Shown here piece after piece: positions 46,465-56,239 of a stretch of 64,000 nucleotides of DNA. The position numbers and the translations under genes are program-made. The stretch comes from Paraburkholderia adhaesiva. GTDB taxonomy: Bacteria; Pseudomonadota; Gammaproteobacteria; Burkholderiales; Burkholderiaceae. How positions within the stretch are numbered: position 1 is the stretch's first letter; each line of letters opens with the position of its first letter. Location: assembly GCF_021390575.1 (NCBI RefSeq), contig NZ_JAJEJQ010000001.1, forward strand, positions 2,704,501 to 2,768,500. Reading direction: 5' to 3'. Below the pieces are notes generated by a model that was not told the origin of the DNA, made no database searches, and saw nothing but the letters and a program-made list of their open reading frames with translations.

Positions 46465-47511
46465 TCAATCAGAGGACGCGGCAACGGCGTGACGATAGCG
46501 CGCCATCGAAACGGCGGTATCGACGGCGGCGATCAGGCTGCCCGCGTCGGCGCGGCCCGTGCCCGCGAGATCGAGCGCGGTGCCGTGATCCACCGACGTG
46601 CGGATGATCGGCAGGCCGAGCGTCACGTTGATGCCCTCGCCGAACGTCGCGTATTTCAGGACCGGCAGGCCCTGATCATGAAACATCGCCAGCACGCAGT
46701 CGGCTTCGCTCAGGTAGCGCGGCTGAAACAGCGTGTCGGCAGGATATGGGCCGCGTGCGTCGATACCCTCAGCCTCGACGGCCTTGAGCGCCGGCGAGAT
46801 CGTGTCGATCTCCTCGTGGCCCAGGTAGCCGTTCTCGCCCGCGTGCGGATTGAGCCCCGTCACGAGAATGCGCGGCTGCGGTACACCGAAATGCCGGCGC
46901 AAATCGTGGTCGATGATGCGCAGGGTCTCAACGAGGCCGTCTATCGTGAGCGCGGCTGAAACGTCCTTGAGCGGCAGATGCGTCGTGGCCAGCGCGACGC
47001 GCAGCGGCCGCGCGCCGGTGCCCGCGAGCATCATCACCACGCGCGGCGTATGCGTGCGCTCCGCGAGATATTCGGTGTGGCCGGTGAATGGAACGCCCGC
47101 ATCGTTGATCGTGCTCTTCTGCAGCGGCGCGGTGACGATAGCGTCGAATTCGTGCGCCATGGCGCCGTCGATCGCACGGTCGAGCAGCGCGAGCACGTAA
47201 CGTCCGTTGGCGGCGTTCAGCTTGCCCGCCTGCGCCGGTGCCGCGAGCGGCACGTGCTCGACGCGCACGCGCGGGTGTGCAGTGATGGCGGACCAGTCGA
47301 CGCTGACGGCAGCGGCACGCGCCGCGAGCAGATCGCGGTCGCCGAGCACGACGAACTCCGCGTCAGGCCAGTGCGCCGCCGAACCGGCGAGCACGGCCGC
47401 GGTCAGCTCGGGGCCGACGCCCGCGGGTTCGCCGGCGGTGATGGCGATGCGGACCGGCCGCGGCCCCCGCGGAGCCGACGGAACCGACGACTGGGTTGCG
47501 GGGACGTTCAC
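46465..47511 (-). CDS. pdxA: 4-hydroxythreonine-4-phosphate dehydrogenase
   Basis: A 348-residue NAD-dependent enzyme of pyridoxal-phosphate synthesis. Signatures: [34 protein letters not shown] (metal His) and [12 protein letters not shown] (metal His). An N-terminal 20-residue Pro/Ser-rich stretch precedes the core. The start is GTG at 47511, eight bases after AAGGA that overlaps the surA stop codon; no ATG fits. Between surA and rsmA as in many proteobacteria. Confidence 0.95.
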   Translation of the reverse strand: MNVPATQSSVPSAPRGPRPVRIAITAGEPAGVGPELTAAVLAGSAAHWPDAEFVVLGDRDLLAARAAAVSVDWSAITAHPRVRVEHVPLAAPAQAGKLNAANGRYVLALLDRAIDGAMAHEFDAIVTAPLQKSTINDAGVPFTGHTEYLAERTHTPRVVMMLAGTGARPLRVALATTHLPLKDVSAALTIDGLVETLRIIDHDLRRHFGVPQPRILVTGLNPHAGENGYLGHEEIDTISPALKAVEAEGIDARGPYPADTLFQPRYLSEADCVLAMFHDQGLPVLKYATFGEGINVTLGLPIIRTSVDHGTALDLAGTGRADAGSLIAAVDTAVSMARYRHAVAASSD

Positions 47512-47523
47512 GGCACGATTCCT

Positions 47524-48882
47524 TTAGTTTTGCGGCGGAGCGATGCCGCTGATCTTGTAGTTCACGTAGGCGCTGTCACGCAGTTCGCGCAGCCAGTCGG
47601 CGTACGCCTGCTCGGCCTTGCGCTGGCCGATGGCCTGACGCGCGAGGTCCATCTGCTGCGCGACCGAGCCTTCCGCGTCGCGGCGGCCGAGCACCTGGAT
47701 CAGGTGGTAACCGTATTCGGTACGGACCGGATCGCTGATCTGGCCATCCTGCAGCGTGTTCATCGCACGCTCGAATTCGGGCACGGTTTCGCCCGGGCTG
47801 ATCCAGTTGAGGTCGCCGCCCTGCGACGCCGAGCCGTCCTGCGAGTACGTGCGCGCGAACTTGGCGAAGTCGCCGCCCGCCTGCACTTCACGCTTGATTT
47901 CGAGCAGCTTCTGACGCGCTTCCGGCTCCGACATGCCTTCGCCGACGCGCAGCAGGATGTGGCGCACGTGCGTCTGCACGAGCTTCGGCGCATCGCCGGC
48001 GGTGCCCTGACCCGGGCGGCGCTCGACCAGACGGATGATTTCGAAACCGTCATTCGTGCGGACGACCGACGGGTTCACCTGGCCCGGACGCAGCGTCGAG
48101 GCCGCGGTCACGAATTCCGCAGGGAGCTTCGACGGCGACAGGAAGCCCATATCGCCGCCCTTTTTCGCGTCAGGCGCCTGCGAGCTCGACTTGGCGAGAC
48201 TCGAGAACTTGTCGCCCGCCAATGCCTGCTTGAGCAGCGCGTTGGCTTGTGCCTGCGCGGCTTCGATGTCCGTCTGCGATGCGTTGAGCGGCGCCTTGAT
48301 CAGAATGCGCTCGAAATGCAGGTCGTTCTGCTGCCCGGCGTTCGGCCCGCGCTGGCTCGCGATGTAGTTCGCGACTTCCGCGTCCGACACCGAGATCTTG
48401 CTGTCCACTTCCTTCTCGCGCAGCTTCGAGAGCGTGAGTTCGGTGCGCGCGTCCTTCGTGAAGGTGGTCCAGGGCACGCCGGCCGCCTCGATGCGCGCGC
48501 GGTAGGTAGCAAGGTCAAGGCCGTTGGCCTGCGCGAGACGTTCGAGCGTGCGCTGCACCGTGGCGTCGTCGACGACGATGCCGTCTTCCTTCGCCCTCTG
48601 GAGCTGGATGCGTTCGAGCACCATCTGGTTGAGCACCTGCGCGCGCAACTGGTCGGCCGGGGGCAAGGGCGCGTTCTGCTGGTTCAGACGCCGCGTGATG
48701 AGCTCGGCCCGTTCGTCGAGTTCGCGCTGCGTGATCACGCCGTCGTTCACGACGGCGGCGATCGTGTCGGCCACCTGGCCGGATCTGGAGGACAGTCCTT
48801 GTGCTTGTGCCGACAGGGCCGGCATGAGGCCTGCGGCGGCGAAGAGCGTTGCAGTGAACGTTGCGAGGCGAAGCTTTTTCAT
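47524..48882 (-). CDS. surA: periplasmic chaperone / peptidyl-prolyl isomerase SurA
   Basis: A 452-residue periplasmic protein that escorts outer-membrane proteins, including LptD, to the BAM complex. Signal peptide about residues 1-27 (ending SAQAQG); an N-terminal chaperone region ([13 protein letters not shown]); two parvulin PPIC domains (about 180-285 and 300-400, each ending with a GGD-W/F-SP motif); then a C-terminal helix. ATG 48882 follows GGGAATC. It lies 108 bases downstream of lptD. Confidence 0.95.
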   Translation of the reverse strand: MKKLRLATFTATLFAAAGLMPALSAQAQGLSSRSGQVADTIAAVVNDGVITQRELDERAELITRRLNQQNAPLPPADQLRAQVLNQMVLERIQLQRAKEDGIVVDDATVQRTLERLAQANGLDLATYRARIEAAGVPWTTFTKDARTELTLSKLREKEVDSKISVSDAEVANYIASQRGPNAGQQNDLHFERILIKAPLNASQTDIEAAQAQANALLKQALAGDKFSSLAKSSSQAPDAKKGGDMGFLSPSKLPAEFVTAASTLRPGQVNPSVVRTNDGFEIIRLVERRPGQGTAGDAPKLVQTHVRHILLRVGEGMSEPEARQKLLEIKREVQAGGDFAKFARTYSQDGSASQGGDLNWISPGETVPEFERAMNTLQDGQISDPVRTEYGYHLIQVLGRRDAEGSVAQQMDLARQAIGQRKAEQAYADWLRELRDSAYVNYKISGIAPPQN

Positions 48883-48990
48883 GATTCCCACAGATACTCC
48901 AATGTTTGCGGGCAGCTTCGCCCGGCTCTTTGCAACCGACCCCGCATTGCCCCGCGCGTCCCGGTCAGGGAAAACGCGACGGATCACGCG

Positions 48991-51378
48991 TTATTGATAA
49001 TCCGTGAAACGCGACGGCAACGGCGCCTGGCCCGGCGGCACCGTGTAGCCCGGCACGGCCGCGCGGAACGCGGCCACCAGCCCGTTATCGACGTTCGACA
49101 GCCCCTTGAGCGTCAACTGCGCGAGGAACCGCGTGGACGAGTTACTGCCGCCAGAGGTATTGACCCCGTTTGCGTAGCGCTGGAGGCCAATGCCGAGTGC
49201 CCAGCAGTCGGCGTCATACTGCATGCCGATCAGACCGTCGACGATCCGGTGACTGCCCAGATCGTAGTTGAAGCGACCGACGGCGTACACCCGGTGCGAA
49301 AACGGCCACTGTGACGAGATCAGAATCTGGTTGATTGGCTGGTTGTCGAGCGTCGTGTTGGCACGCGTATAGCGGTACGCGACGTTCAGCACGCGATTTG
49401 GCCCCGGGCTATAGCCGAAGCCAACGCTCGCCTTCACAAGCTGGTCGTTGTCGGCATTATATTGGAACGCCGTTTCCGAGGCGAAACCACCCCCGAGCTT
49501 CAGCGACGCACCTGCAATCAGGTCGGAGTGCGTCGATTGCGCCGGCGTCTGGCCGGGCTGCAGCGGCTGCAGGGTGACCCGCTGATCCTGGAAATAGTAC
49601 TGCTGCGCCAGCACGAAGCGCGCACGCTCGTCGCCCGAAGCCGGGTCGATGAAGCGCGTGGTGATCGCGGCCGTGATGCGGTTGGCGTCGGCGATGCGGT
49701 CGTTACCGACGAACGTGTTCGGCGTGAAGATTTCCGCGAGCCCGAAGTCGGACTCGGCGGTGTCGAAGAGCGGCGCGAACTGCTGGTTGTGGAACGGCGT
49801 GTACACGTAGTACAGGCGCGGCTCCAGCGTCTGGATGTAGTCCTGGCCGAACAGGTGCACGTTGCGCTCGAACACGAGCCCCGTGTCGAAGCTGAAGGTC
49901 GGAATCGACTCAGTGAAATTCTTCGGCTGGCCCGCCGGCGAACCCGTGCCGATGTTGCTGAGGTCGTACGCCGCAAAGTGCCACTGCACCTTCGGCGTGA
50001 CGAAGTAGCCTGGCCCCACCACCGAGTACGACAGGTACGGATTGAAGACGACGCGGTCGCCTTCGGTCGTGTCGGAACTCGTGATGCGAAAGCGCGAGTA
50101 GTCGGCTTCCGCGCCATAGTCGAAGCCGCCGACGTTGTACTTCGCGTACTTGACGTTGAGCTGAGGTTCGCGACCGTACGGCGGCGTGGAAGGCTCAAGC
50201 GTCTGCCAGTGCTGTACGCGCGCGAGCACCGACCACGGCCCGTTGTTGTACGTGAGGCCCGCTTCCTGCTGGTACAGCAGCTGCGTGCCGTTCAGGAACT
50301 GATTGGCCGCCGACGACAGGTCTTCCGGATAGGTGTTGTCCGAGACCTTGTTGAAGTAGACGTAGCCCGCGAACCCGTCGCCGAAATTCTGGTTGTGCTG
50401 AATGAACAGCGCGTAGCGATTCGTCTTCGTCAGCGCGTCGTCTGGCAGAAACGTACCGGTGATCGTGCCGCTGTAGTTCGTCGACAGATACCGGAAGTCG
50501 CCCCGCATGAACACGCCGCGCTTCGAGATCACCTCGGGCGTGAACGTGAAATCGCGGTTCGGCGCGATGTTGAAGTAATACGGCAGCGAGATCTCATAGC
50601 CGTTCGTCGAACTGATCGAGAACGTCGGCGGCAACAGGCCGCTGCGGCGGTCGCTCGAGAGCGGGAACGTGAGCCACGGGCTTGCCATGATCGGCACGTT
50701 CTGGAAGAACAGCACGCCGTTGTGCGCGACGCCTTCGTCCGCGCCGGTGTCAAACTGGAACTCGCTGCCCTTGATGTACCACGCCGGATTCGTCGAACAC
50801 TGACACGCCGTATACGTGCCATTCGTCAGCACCGAACGTTCGCTGTCTAGCAGGTCCGCGCGCTCGGCGCTGCCCGAGCCGCCCGTCGCCGCAAAGTGAT
50901 ACGTGGGCGAGGGCATGAAGCCTTCGTTGGCCTCGACCCGCAGGTGCGCCTCAGGACCCGAGAACGTGGTGCCGGCCTGCGAGATCACGACCCGCCCGAA
51001 CGCGGTGGCGGTGTCGGTGTCCTGGTCGTAATGAAGCGCGTCGCCCTTCACCACGTTGACGCCCTGGCGCAGTTCGGCTGCGCCCCGCAAGGCGATGTCG
51101 GTATTGACCGTGCCCGTGACCGAGTCGCCGAGCACGAAGGTCCCCGGACGCTGCCCAGGCACGAGCGGATGGTCTTCGAGTTGCGGTGCGAGGCGCAGGC
51201 TCAACGGGCCGTCCAGCGGCTCGGCCTGCGCGGTGGCGCCCGACAGCTGGGCATGCGCGAGCGCTGGCATCAAGCCCGGCGCGGCCACGAGTGCCGCGAG
51301 TGCCACGATGGGCCGCCGCTTGCCCGGCACGCCTTCGTCACTGCTGGAGATCGTCTGGAAATACTGTCTGGGCGGCAT
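48991..51378 (-). CDS. lptD: LPS-assembly outer-membrane protein LptD
   Basis: A 795-residue protein: signal peptide (about 1-43), periplasmic OstA-like jellyroll (about 60-210) and a C-terminal beta barrel. It inserts LPS into the outer leaflet together with LptE. Only three cysteines are present: Cys192 and Cys194 (CQC) after the jellyroll and Cys725 near the end (DADCW), so it has fewer than the four in the E. coli protein, where two disulfides link the domains. ATG 51378 fits the signal peptide; the frame runs further upstream. Divergent from amgK. Confidence 0.95.
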   Translation of the reverse strand: MPPRQYFQTISSSDEGVPGKRRPIVALAALVAAPGLMPALAHAQLSGATAQAEPLDGPLSLRLAPQLEDHPLVPGQRPGTFVLGDSVTGTVNTDIALRGAAELRQGVNVVKGDALHYDQDTDTATAFGRVVISQAGTTFSGPEAHLRVEANEGFMPSPTYHFAATGGSGSAERADLLDSERSVLTNGTYTACQCSTNPAWYIKGSEFQFDTGADEGVAHNGVLFFQNVPIMASPWLTFPLSSDRRSGLLPPTFSISSTNGYEISLPYYFNIAPNRDFTFTPEVISKRGVFMRGDFRYLSTNYSGTITGTFLPDDALTKTNRYALFIQHNQNFGDGFAGYVYFNKVSDNTYPEDLSSAANQFLNGTQLLYQQEAGLTYNNGPWSVLARVQHWQTLEPSTPPYGREPQLNVKYAKYNVGGFDYGAEADYSRFRITSSDTTEGDRVVFNPYLSYSVVGPGYFVTPKVQWHFAAYDLSNIGTGSPAGQPKNFTESIPTFSFDTGLVFERNVHLFGQDYIQTLEPRLYYVYTPFHNQQFAPLFDTAESDFGLAEIFTPNTFVGNDRIADANRITAAITTRFIDPASGDERARFVLAQQYYFQDQRVTLQPLQPGQTPAQSTHSDLIAGASLKLGGGFASETAFQYNADNDQLVKASVGFGYSPGPNRVLNVAYRYTRANTTLDNQPINQILISSQWPFSHRVYAVGRFNYDLGSHRIVDGLIGMQYDADCWALGIGLQRYANGVNTSGGSNSSTRFLAQLTLKGLSNVDNGLVAAFRAAVPGYTVPPGQAPLPSRFTDYQ

Positions 51379-51561
51379 TATGGTTTTGGCGAATCGGCCC
51401 GGCCGCCTGCCCGGTCCATGACGGCCGTCCGCCTCCCGCGCGAAAGCGCGATGCAAGGCGAGGCCTGGGCGCACATCGGGCTAGCCTTCACCGAACGATG
51501 AAGGTGGCAAGCGAACCGTCATGCGGGCTTTGGCGCGAGTCGCGTCAAAAAAGTCGTGGGG

Positions 51562-51567
51562 TATTAT
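51562..51567 (+). promoter_or_regulatory. candidate -10 of the amgK-murU operon
   Basis: TATTAT lies 41 bases before the amgK ATG in the lptD-amgK divergent intergenic region, which is otherwise GC-rich. A matching -35 is not evident. Confidence 0.3.
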
Positions 51568-51607
51568 ATGGCAAGACGTTGTTCCATTGATTTTGCCTCA
51601 GGTTTTC

Positions 51608-52717
51608 ATGACCTCAACCGCCGCACCCAATTCCGCCGACAGCGCTGCCAACGGCGCCCCCCACGTCGCGGCCAAAAGCGCCACCACCAGCACCCCCGAT
51701 GCCCGGTATGACCTGCTTGCCGCCTGGCTCGCCAGGCACGCCGACCGTTACGCACTCAATCTCGCCACGCTCGCCCCGGCTTCGGCCGACGCGAGCTTCC
51801 GGCGCTACTTCCGCGTCGCGAGCGCGGGCGCGCACGGTGCGTCGCTGATTGCTGTGGACGCTCCGCCGCCCGAAAAGTCCCGCGAGTTCGCGCAGGTCGC
51901 CGAACTGCTCACCGCAGCGGGCGTGCATGTGCCGCGCGTGCTCGAAGTGGACTTCGACGCGGGCCTCATGCTCGTGACCGATCTCGGCACCGCGCCTTAT
52001 CTGAAGGCGTTACAGGACGCCGGGCCCGGCCCGCGCTCGCGCGACCTCATGCGCGATGCGCTCGACGCGCTGATCCGCTGGCAGCTTTCGTCGCGCGAAG
52101 GCGTACTACCGTCGTTCGACGAAGCGTTCCTGCGCCGGGAAATGGATCTGATGCCGGAGTGGTATCTGCAGCGCCATCTGGGCCGCGAAATCGACGACGC
52201 CACGCGTGGCGTGCTCGATCGCACGTTCGCGCTGCTCGTCGCGAATGCGCGCACGCAGCCCCAGGTGTTCATGCTGCGCGATTTCATGCCGCGCAACCTG
52301 ATGATCGCGACGCCGAATCCGGGCATGCTCGACTTCCAGGACGCCGTCTATGGCCCGATCACGTATGACGTCGTTTCGCTGCTGCGCGACGCGTTCATCA
52401 CCTGGGACGAGGACTTCGAACTCGACTGCTTCGCCCACTACTGGGAGCGCGCGAAGAAGGCGGGCCTGCCCGTCGACGCCGATTTCGGCGAGTTCTACCG
52501 CCAGCTCGAATGGATGGGGCTGCAGCGCCATATCAAGGTGCTCGGCCTCTTTTGCCGCATCAACTATCGCGACGGCAAGCCTCACTACATGGCCGACCTG
52601 CCGCGCTTCCTCGGTTACGCAAGCAAGGTCGCACACCGCTACCGTCCGCTCGCGCCGTTCGCCCGGCTCATCGACGAGCTGCAGGGCACGAGCGTCGAAA
52701 CCGGTTACACGTTTTGA
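51608..52717 (+). CDS. amgK: N-acetylmuramate/N-acetylglucosamine 1-kinase
   Basis: A 369-residue aminoglycoside-phosphotransferase-fold kinase that phosphorylates MurNAc (and GlcNAc) at the anomeric position in the peptidoglycan recycling route that bypasses fosfomycin-sensitive MurA. The nucleotide site includes FRRYFRV; the catalytic loop is LRDFMPRNLM and the metal Asp is in GMLDFQDAVYG. About 30 residues of Ala/Ser/Thr-rich sequence precede the fold. It is followed by murU after 29 bases, which fixes the assignment, and is divergent from lptD as in related genomes. Confidence 0.92.
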   Translation: MTSTAAPNSADSAANGAPHVAAKSATTSTPDARYDLLAAWLARHADRYALNLATLAPASADASFRRYFRVASAGAHGASLIAVDAPPPEKSREFAQVAELLTAAGVHVPRVLEVDFDAGLMLVTDLGTAPYLKALQDAGPGPRSRDLMRDALDALIRWQLSSREGVLPSFDEAFLRREMDLMPEWYLQRHLGREIDDATRGVLDRTFALLVANARTQPQVFMLRDFMPRNLMIATPNPGMLDFQDAVYGPITYDVVSLLRDAFITWDEDFELDCFAHYWERAKKAGLPVDADFGEFYRQLEWMGLQRHIKVLGLFCRINYRDGKPHYMADLPRFLGYASKVAHRYRPLAPFARLIDELQGTSVETGYTF

Positions 52718-52746
52718 ACACGCCGACTCATGACGAAACAGAACCG

Positions 52747-53490
52747 ATGGATTGCGCCATGAGCCGCGCCCATTTCGAGCGCACGGCAATGATCTTCGCC
52801 GCCGGGCGCGGCGAGCGCATGCGCCCGCTGACCGACACCTGTCCGAAACCGCTCTTGCCGGTGGGCGGCAAACCGCTGGTCGTCTGGCAGATCGAGCGGC
52901 TCGCTGCGGCCGGCTACACGAAAATCGTGATCAATCACGCGTGGCTTGGCGCGCAGATCGAAGCGGTACTCGGTGATGGCGCGCGCTTCGGCGTCACGCT
53001 GCATTACTCACCCGAACATGACGCGCTGGAGACGGCGGGCGGCATCGCCCAGGCGCTGCCGCTCCTCGAAACCGGCGGCGAGCCCGCGGTGTTTCTCGCA
53101 GTCGCTGGCGACGTCTACAGCGAATTCGACTTCGCGCATCTCGACGCTCGCGCCGAGGCACTCGCCTCGCAGACCGAGCCCGGCATGCACCTCGTGATGG
53201 TGCCGAATCCGACCTTCCATCCGGGCGGCGACTTCGCACTTGGCGCCGATGGCGTGCTCACCCTGGACGGTGCACCGCGCGACACATTCGGCAGCATCGG
53301 GCTCTACGACACGCGCATGTTCCGCGATCTGCCACGCGGTACGCGGCGCGCGCTCACGCCGTACTATCGCGAGACCATCGGGCAGCGGCGCGCAAGCGGC
53401 GAGCTTTACGAAGGAATTTGGGAAAACGTCGGCACAGCCGCACAACTAGCGGCACTCGACGAAGCATTGCGGGCGCAGCAACGCGGTTGA
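52747..53490 (+). CDS. murU: N-acetylmuramate alpha-1-phosphate uridylyltransferase
   Basis: A 247-residue nucleotidyltransferase that makes UDP-MurNAc from MurNAc-1-P in the recycling pathway. The signature MIFAAGRGERMRPLTDTCPKP is the nucleotide-binding loop; the metal Asp pair is around AVAGDVY and GEL...IWENVGT. The start could be ATG 52747, 52759 or 52789; the first two have weak GGA/GAAC sites. I chose the longest that does not overlap amgK. Operon with amgK. Confidence 0.93.
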   Translation: MDCAMSRAHFERTAMIFAAGRGERMRPLTDTCPKPLLPVGGKPLVVWQIERLAAAGYTKIVINHAWLGAQIEAVLGDGARFGVTLHYSPEHDALETAGGIAQALPLLETGGEPAVFLAVAGDVYSEFDFAHLDARAEALASQTEPGMHLVMVPNPTFHPGGDFALGADGVLTLDGAPRDTFGSIGLYDTRMFRDLPRGTRRALTPYYRETIGQRRASGELYEGIWENVGTAAQLAALDEALRAQQRG

Positions 53491-53598
53491 GCGCCGCAAC
53501 CGCGGACCACGCCTGTGGCCCGCGCCGGGCGGCATGCCACGCCGCCGAACCAGCACACCTCAACAATCGCACGCCGGACGCCGCAAGCGCAGTTCACC

Positions 53599-55482
53599 TC
53601 ACTGCTCGCCGGCCGATTCCTCCATCTGCCCAGCCTGCTCGCTCGACCTCTGCTGCTGAAGCGCCCACATCTGCGCGTAGTGGCCGCCTTCGCGCAGCAA
53701 TTGCGCATGCGTGCCGCGCTCGACGATGCGCCCATGGTCCATCACGATGATCTGCTCGGCGTGCACCACCGTGGAGAGCCGGTGCGCGATCACGAGCGTC
53801 GTGCGATCGCGCGCGATCAGATCGAGTTCCTGCTGGATCGCGCGCTCCGAGCGCGAATCGAGCGCCGAGGTCGCCTCGTCGAACAGCAGGATCGGCGGAT
53901 TCTTCAATAGCGTGCGAGCGATGGCGACACGCTGCTTCTCCCCGCCCGATAGCTTGAGCCCCCGCTCGCCGACCGGCGTGTCATAGCCCTTCGGCAGACT
54001 CTCGATGAACGCGTGAATGTGCGCTGCGCGTGCCGCCGCGATCACCTCGTCGCGGCTCGCGGTGGGCCGGCCGTAGGCGATGTTGTAGTAGATCGAATCG
54101 TTGAACAGCACCGTATCCTGCGGCACGATGCCAATCGACGCGCGCAGCGACTCCTGCGTGACATCGCGGATGTCCTGGCCATCGATCCTGATGTCGCCGC
54201 CCGTCGGCCGATCGAGATCGTAGAAGCGGAACAGCAGGCGCGCGAGCGTCGACTTGCCGGAACCGCTGTGGCCCACCACGGCGGTCGTCGTGCCCGCGGC
54301 AATGGTGAAGCTCACGTCGTGCAGGATCTGTCGCGACGGCTCATACGCGAAGCTCACATGCGAAAAACGCACCTCGCCGCCGCGCACATCAAGCGGCGGC
54401 GCGCCCGGCACATCGGCCACTTCGCGCGAGACCGTGAGCAGCGTGAACATGCGGTCCATGTCGGTGAGGCTCTGCTTGAGCTCGCGATACACCACGCCGA
54501 GAAAATTCAGCGGTATGTAGAGCTGAAGCATGAATGTGTTGATGAGCACGAGGTCGCCGAGCGTGAGCTTGCCCGCCATCACGCCCTGCGTCGCGCGCCA
54601 GAGAATGAACACGAGCCCCGTGCCGATGATCGCCTGCTGCCCGAAGTTCAGCGCCGAAAGCGAATGCTGCGACTTGATCGCGGCCGCGCGATAGCGGTGC
54701 AGGTTTTCGTCATAGCGCCGCGTCTCCCACTCTTCGTTGCCGAAGTACTTCACGGTCTCGTAGTTGAGCAGCGAGTCGATGGCGCGCGAGTTCGCGCGCG
54801 AATCGAGTTCGTTCATCGTGCGGCGAAAATGCGTGCGCCACTCGGTCACCTTCACCGTGAACACGATGTACGCGACGAGCGCCACAAGCGTGACGATCGC
54901 GTAATACGCCTCGTACTTCACGACGAAGAAACCGAGCACGAGCCCCACTTCGACGAGCGTCGGCAGGATGCTGTAGAGCGAGTACGAAATCAGTTGCGTG
55001 ATGCCGCGCGTGCCGCGTTCGATGTCGCGCGTCATGCCGCCGGTCTGCCGGTCCAGATGAAATCGCAGCGACAGCCCGTGCAAATGGCGAAACACCTTGA
55101 GCGCGAGCTGGCGCACGGCGCTCTCGGTCACCTTCGAGAAAAGAATCTCGCGCAGTTCGGTGAAAAGCGACGTCGAGAGCCGCACGACCGCGTAAGCGAC
55201 CACGAGCAGCCCGATCCCGCCGACGAGCACGATACCGGGCGCGTGCTCCGCGCGCCCGAGCGCTTCGAGATGGCGCACCGAGGCGAGGTTGTCGACGATG
55301 TGCTTCATCACGATCGGCACGCCGAGGTTCGCCACTTTCGCGCCGATCAGGCACGTGAGCGCGAACGCCACACGCCACTTGTACGCGGTGAGATACGGCA
55401 GCAGCGAGACGATGGTCTGCCAGTCGTTGCGCGGCCCGATGTTGGGCAGCGCGGGTTCGTTGGACGAAGAATGACTACGCAT
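53599..55482 (-). CDS. Atm1/HMT1-type ABC exporter, fused permease and ATPase
   Basis: A 627-residue half-transporter: six membrane helices (about 35-330) and an ATPase with Walker A GHSGSGKST, signature LSGGEKQR, Walker B ILLFDEATSAL and H-loop IAHRLST. The permease contains RTMNELDSRANSRAIDSLLNYETVKYF and GQQAIIGTG, characteristic of the Atm1/ABCB7 group that moves glutathione-bound metals or persulfide species across the inner membrane. ATG 55482 was chosen by family start. Convergent with murU. Confidence 0.9.
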   Translation of the reverse strand: MRSHSSSNEPALPNIGPRNDWQTIVSLLPYLTAYKWRVAFALTCLIGAKVANLGVPIVMKHIVDNLASVRHLEALGRAEHAPGIVLVGGIGLLVVAYAVVRLSTSLFTELREILFSKVTESAVRQLALKVFRHLHGLSLRFHLDRQTGGMTRDIERGTRGITQLISYSLYSILPTLVEVGLVLGFFVVKYEAYYAIVTLVALVAYIVFTVKVTEWRTHFRRTMNELDSRANSRAIDSLLNYETVKYFGNEEWETRRYDENLHRYRAAAIKSQHSLSALNFGQQAIIGTGLVFILWRATQGVMAGKLTLGDLVLINTFMLQLYIPLNFLGVVYRELKQSLTDMDRMFTLLTVSREVADVPGAPPLDVRGGEVRFSHVSFAYEPSRQILHDVSFTIAAGTTTAVVGHSGSGKSTLARLLFRFYDLDRPTGGDIRIDGQDIRDVTQESLRASIGIVPQDTVLFNDSIYYNIAYGRPTASRDEVIAAARAAHIHAFIESLPKGYDTPVGERGLKLSGGEKQRVAIARTLLKNPPILLFDEATSALDSRSERAIQQELDLIARDRTTLVIAHRLSTVVHAEQIIVMDHGRIVERGTHAQLLREGGHYAQMWALQQQRSSEQAGQMEESAGEQ

Positions 55483-55792
55483 GAGCGAAAGCGGTGAGCG
55501 CGAGGGCGCGCGTTCTGAAAATCCGGTGATTCGGCGGGTCGTCAATTTGCAGACGACGGGTTTGGCGGATCGCACGGCGCACAGCGGGGCGTACAGCAGG
55601 GCTTACAACACGGCGCAGTGGCATGCGGCGGTGCGGCTCGCACCGCGCTGCCAGGCACCCGGGCCGGTCGGCCCGAAGCCCGCTTTCCCGTACAATTCCT
55701 GATCGCTGTATTGTCGCAGAAGGCTGCTTGCGCCGCTGGGGCTCGCCCCGCAATGGCGCACCGGCCTTTCCACCTTATTCATGGAACATCCG
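55483..55792. other. intergenic region between the ABC exporter and thioesterase genes
   Basis: 310 bases without a gene, holding the divergent promoters. A -10-like TACAAT (55691-55696, plus strand) occurs about 100 bases before the thioesterase gene; no clear -35. Confidence 0.4.
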
Positions 55793-56188
55793 ATGAACGA
55801 CGCTCCCGCGCTCCCCCAACAACCGCCCACGTTGCGTGTCATGCCGCAACCGTCGGACTCGAACGTCCACGGCGATGTCTTCGGCGGCTGGATCATGTCG
55901 CAGGTCGACATCGCCGGCTCGATTCCCGCAAGCCGGCGCGCGAATGGCCGCGTCGCGACCATCGCGGTGAACTCCTTTCTGTTCAAGGAACCGGTGTTCG
56001 TGGGCGACCTGCTGAGCTTCTATGCCGAGGTCGTCAAGACGGGCAGGACGTCGGTGACCGTCGACGTCGCGGTGTACGCCCAGCGCATGTGTCACGCCGA
56101 CAAGGTCGTCAAAGTCACCGAAGCGACCCTCACGTATGTCGCGACCGGCGACGATCGCCGTCCGCGTCCGCTTCCACCGCTCGCCTGA
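55793..56188 (+). CDS. acyl-CoA thioesterase, YciA-like hotdog protein
   Basis: A 131-residue hotdog-fold enzyme. The conserved N-terminal part SNVHGDVFGGWIMSQVDIAG holds the catalytic Asp and Gly-rich helix start; VNSFLFKEPVFVGDLLSFYA is the second family block. It hydrolyses acyl-CoA in the cytosol, possibly in fatty-acid or acyl-CoA pool control. ATG 55793 follows GGAACATCCG; an in-frame ATG four codons earlier has no site. Convergent with the GGDEF/EAL gene. Confidence 0.9.
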   Translation: MNDAPALPQQPPTLRVMPQPSDSNVHGDVFGGWIMSQVDIAGSIPASRRANGRVATIAVNSFLFKEPVFVGDLLSFYAEVVKTGRTSVTVDVAVYAQRMCHADKVVKVTEATLTYVATGDDRRPRPLPPLA

Positions 56189-56239
56189 GCACGCGCCGGC
56201 CGGTCGCACTGATCCGGCCCGTCTGGCCTGGCGTGGCCG

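Noticed and set aside
46978..49314. A 778-codon plus-strand frame opposite pdxA and surA
   Set aside because: Crosses two well-identified genes and gives arginine-rich, low-complexity sequence; a shadow frame.
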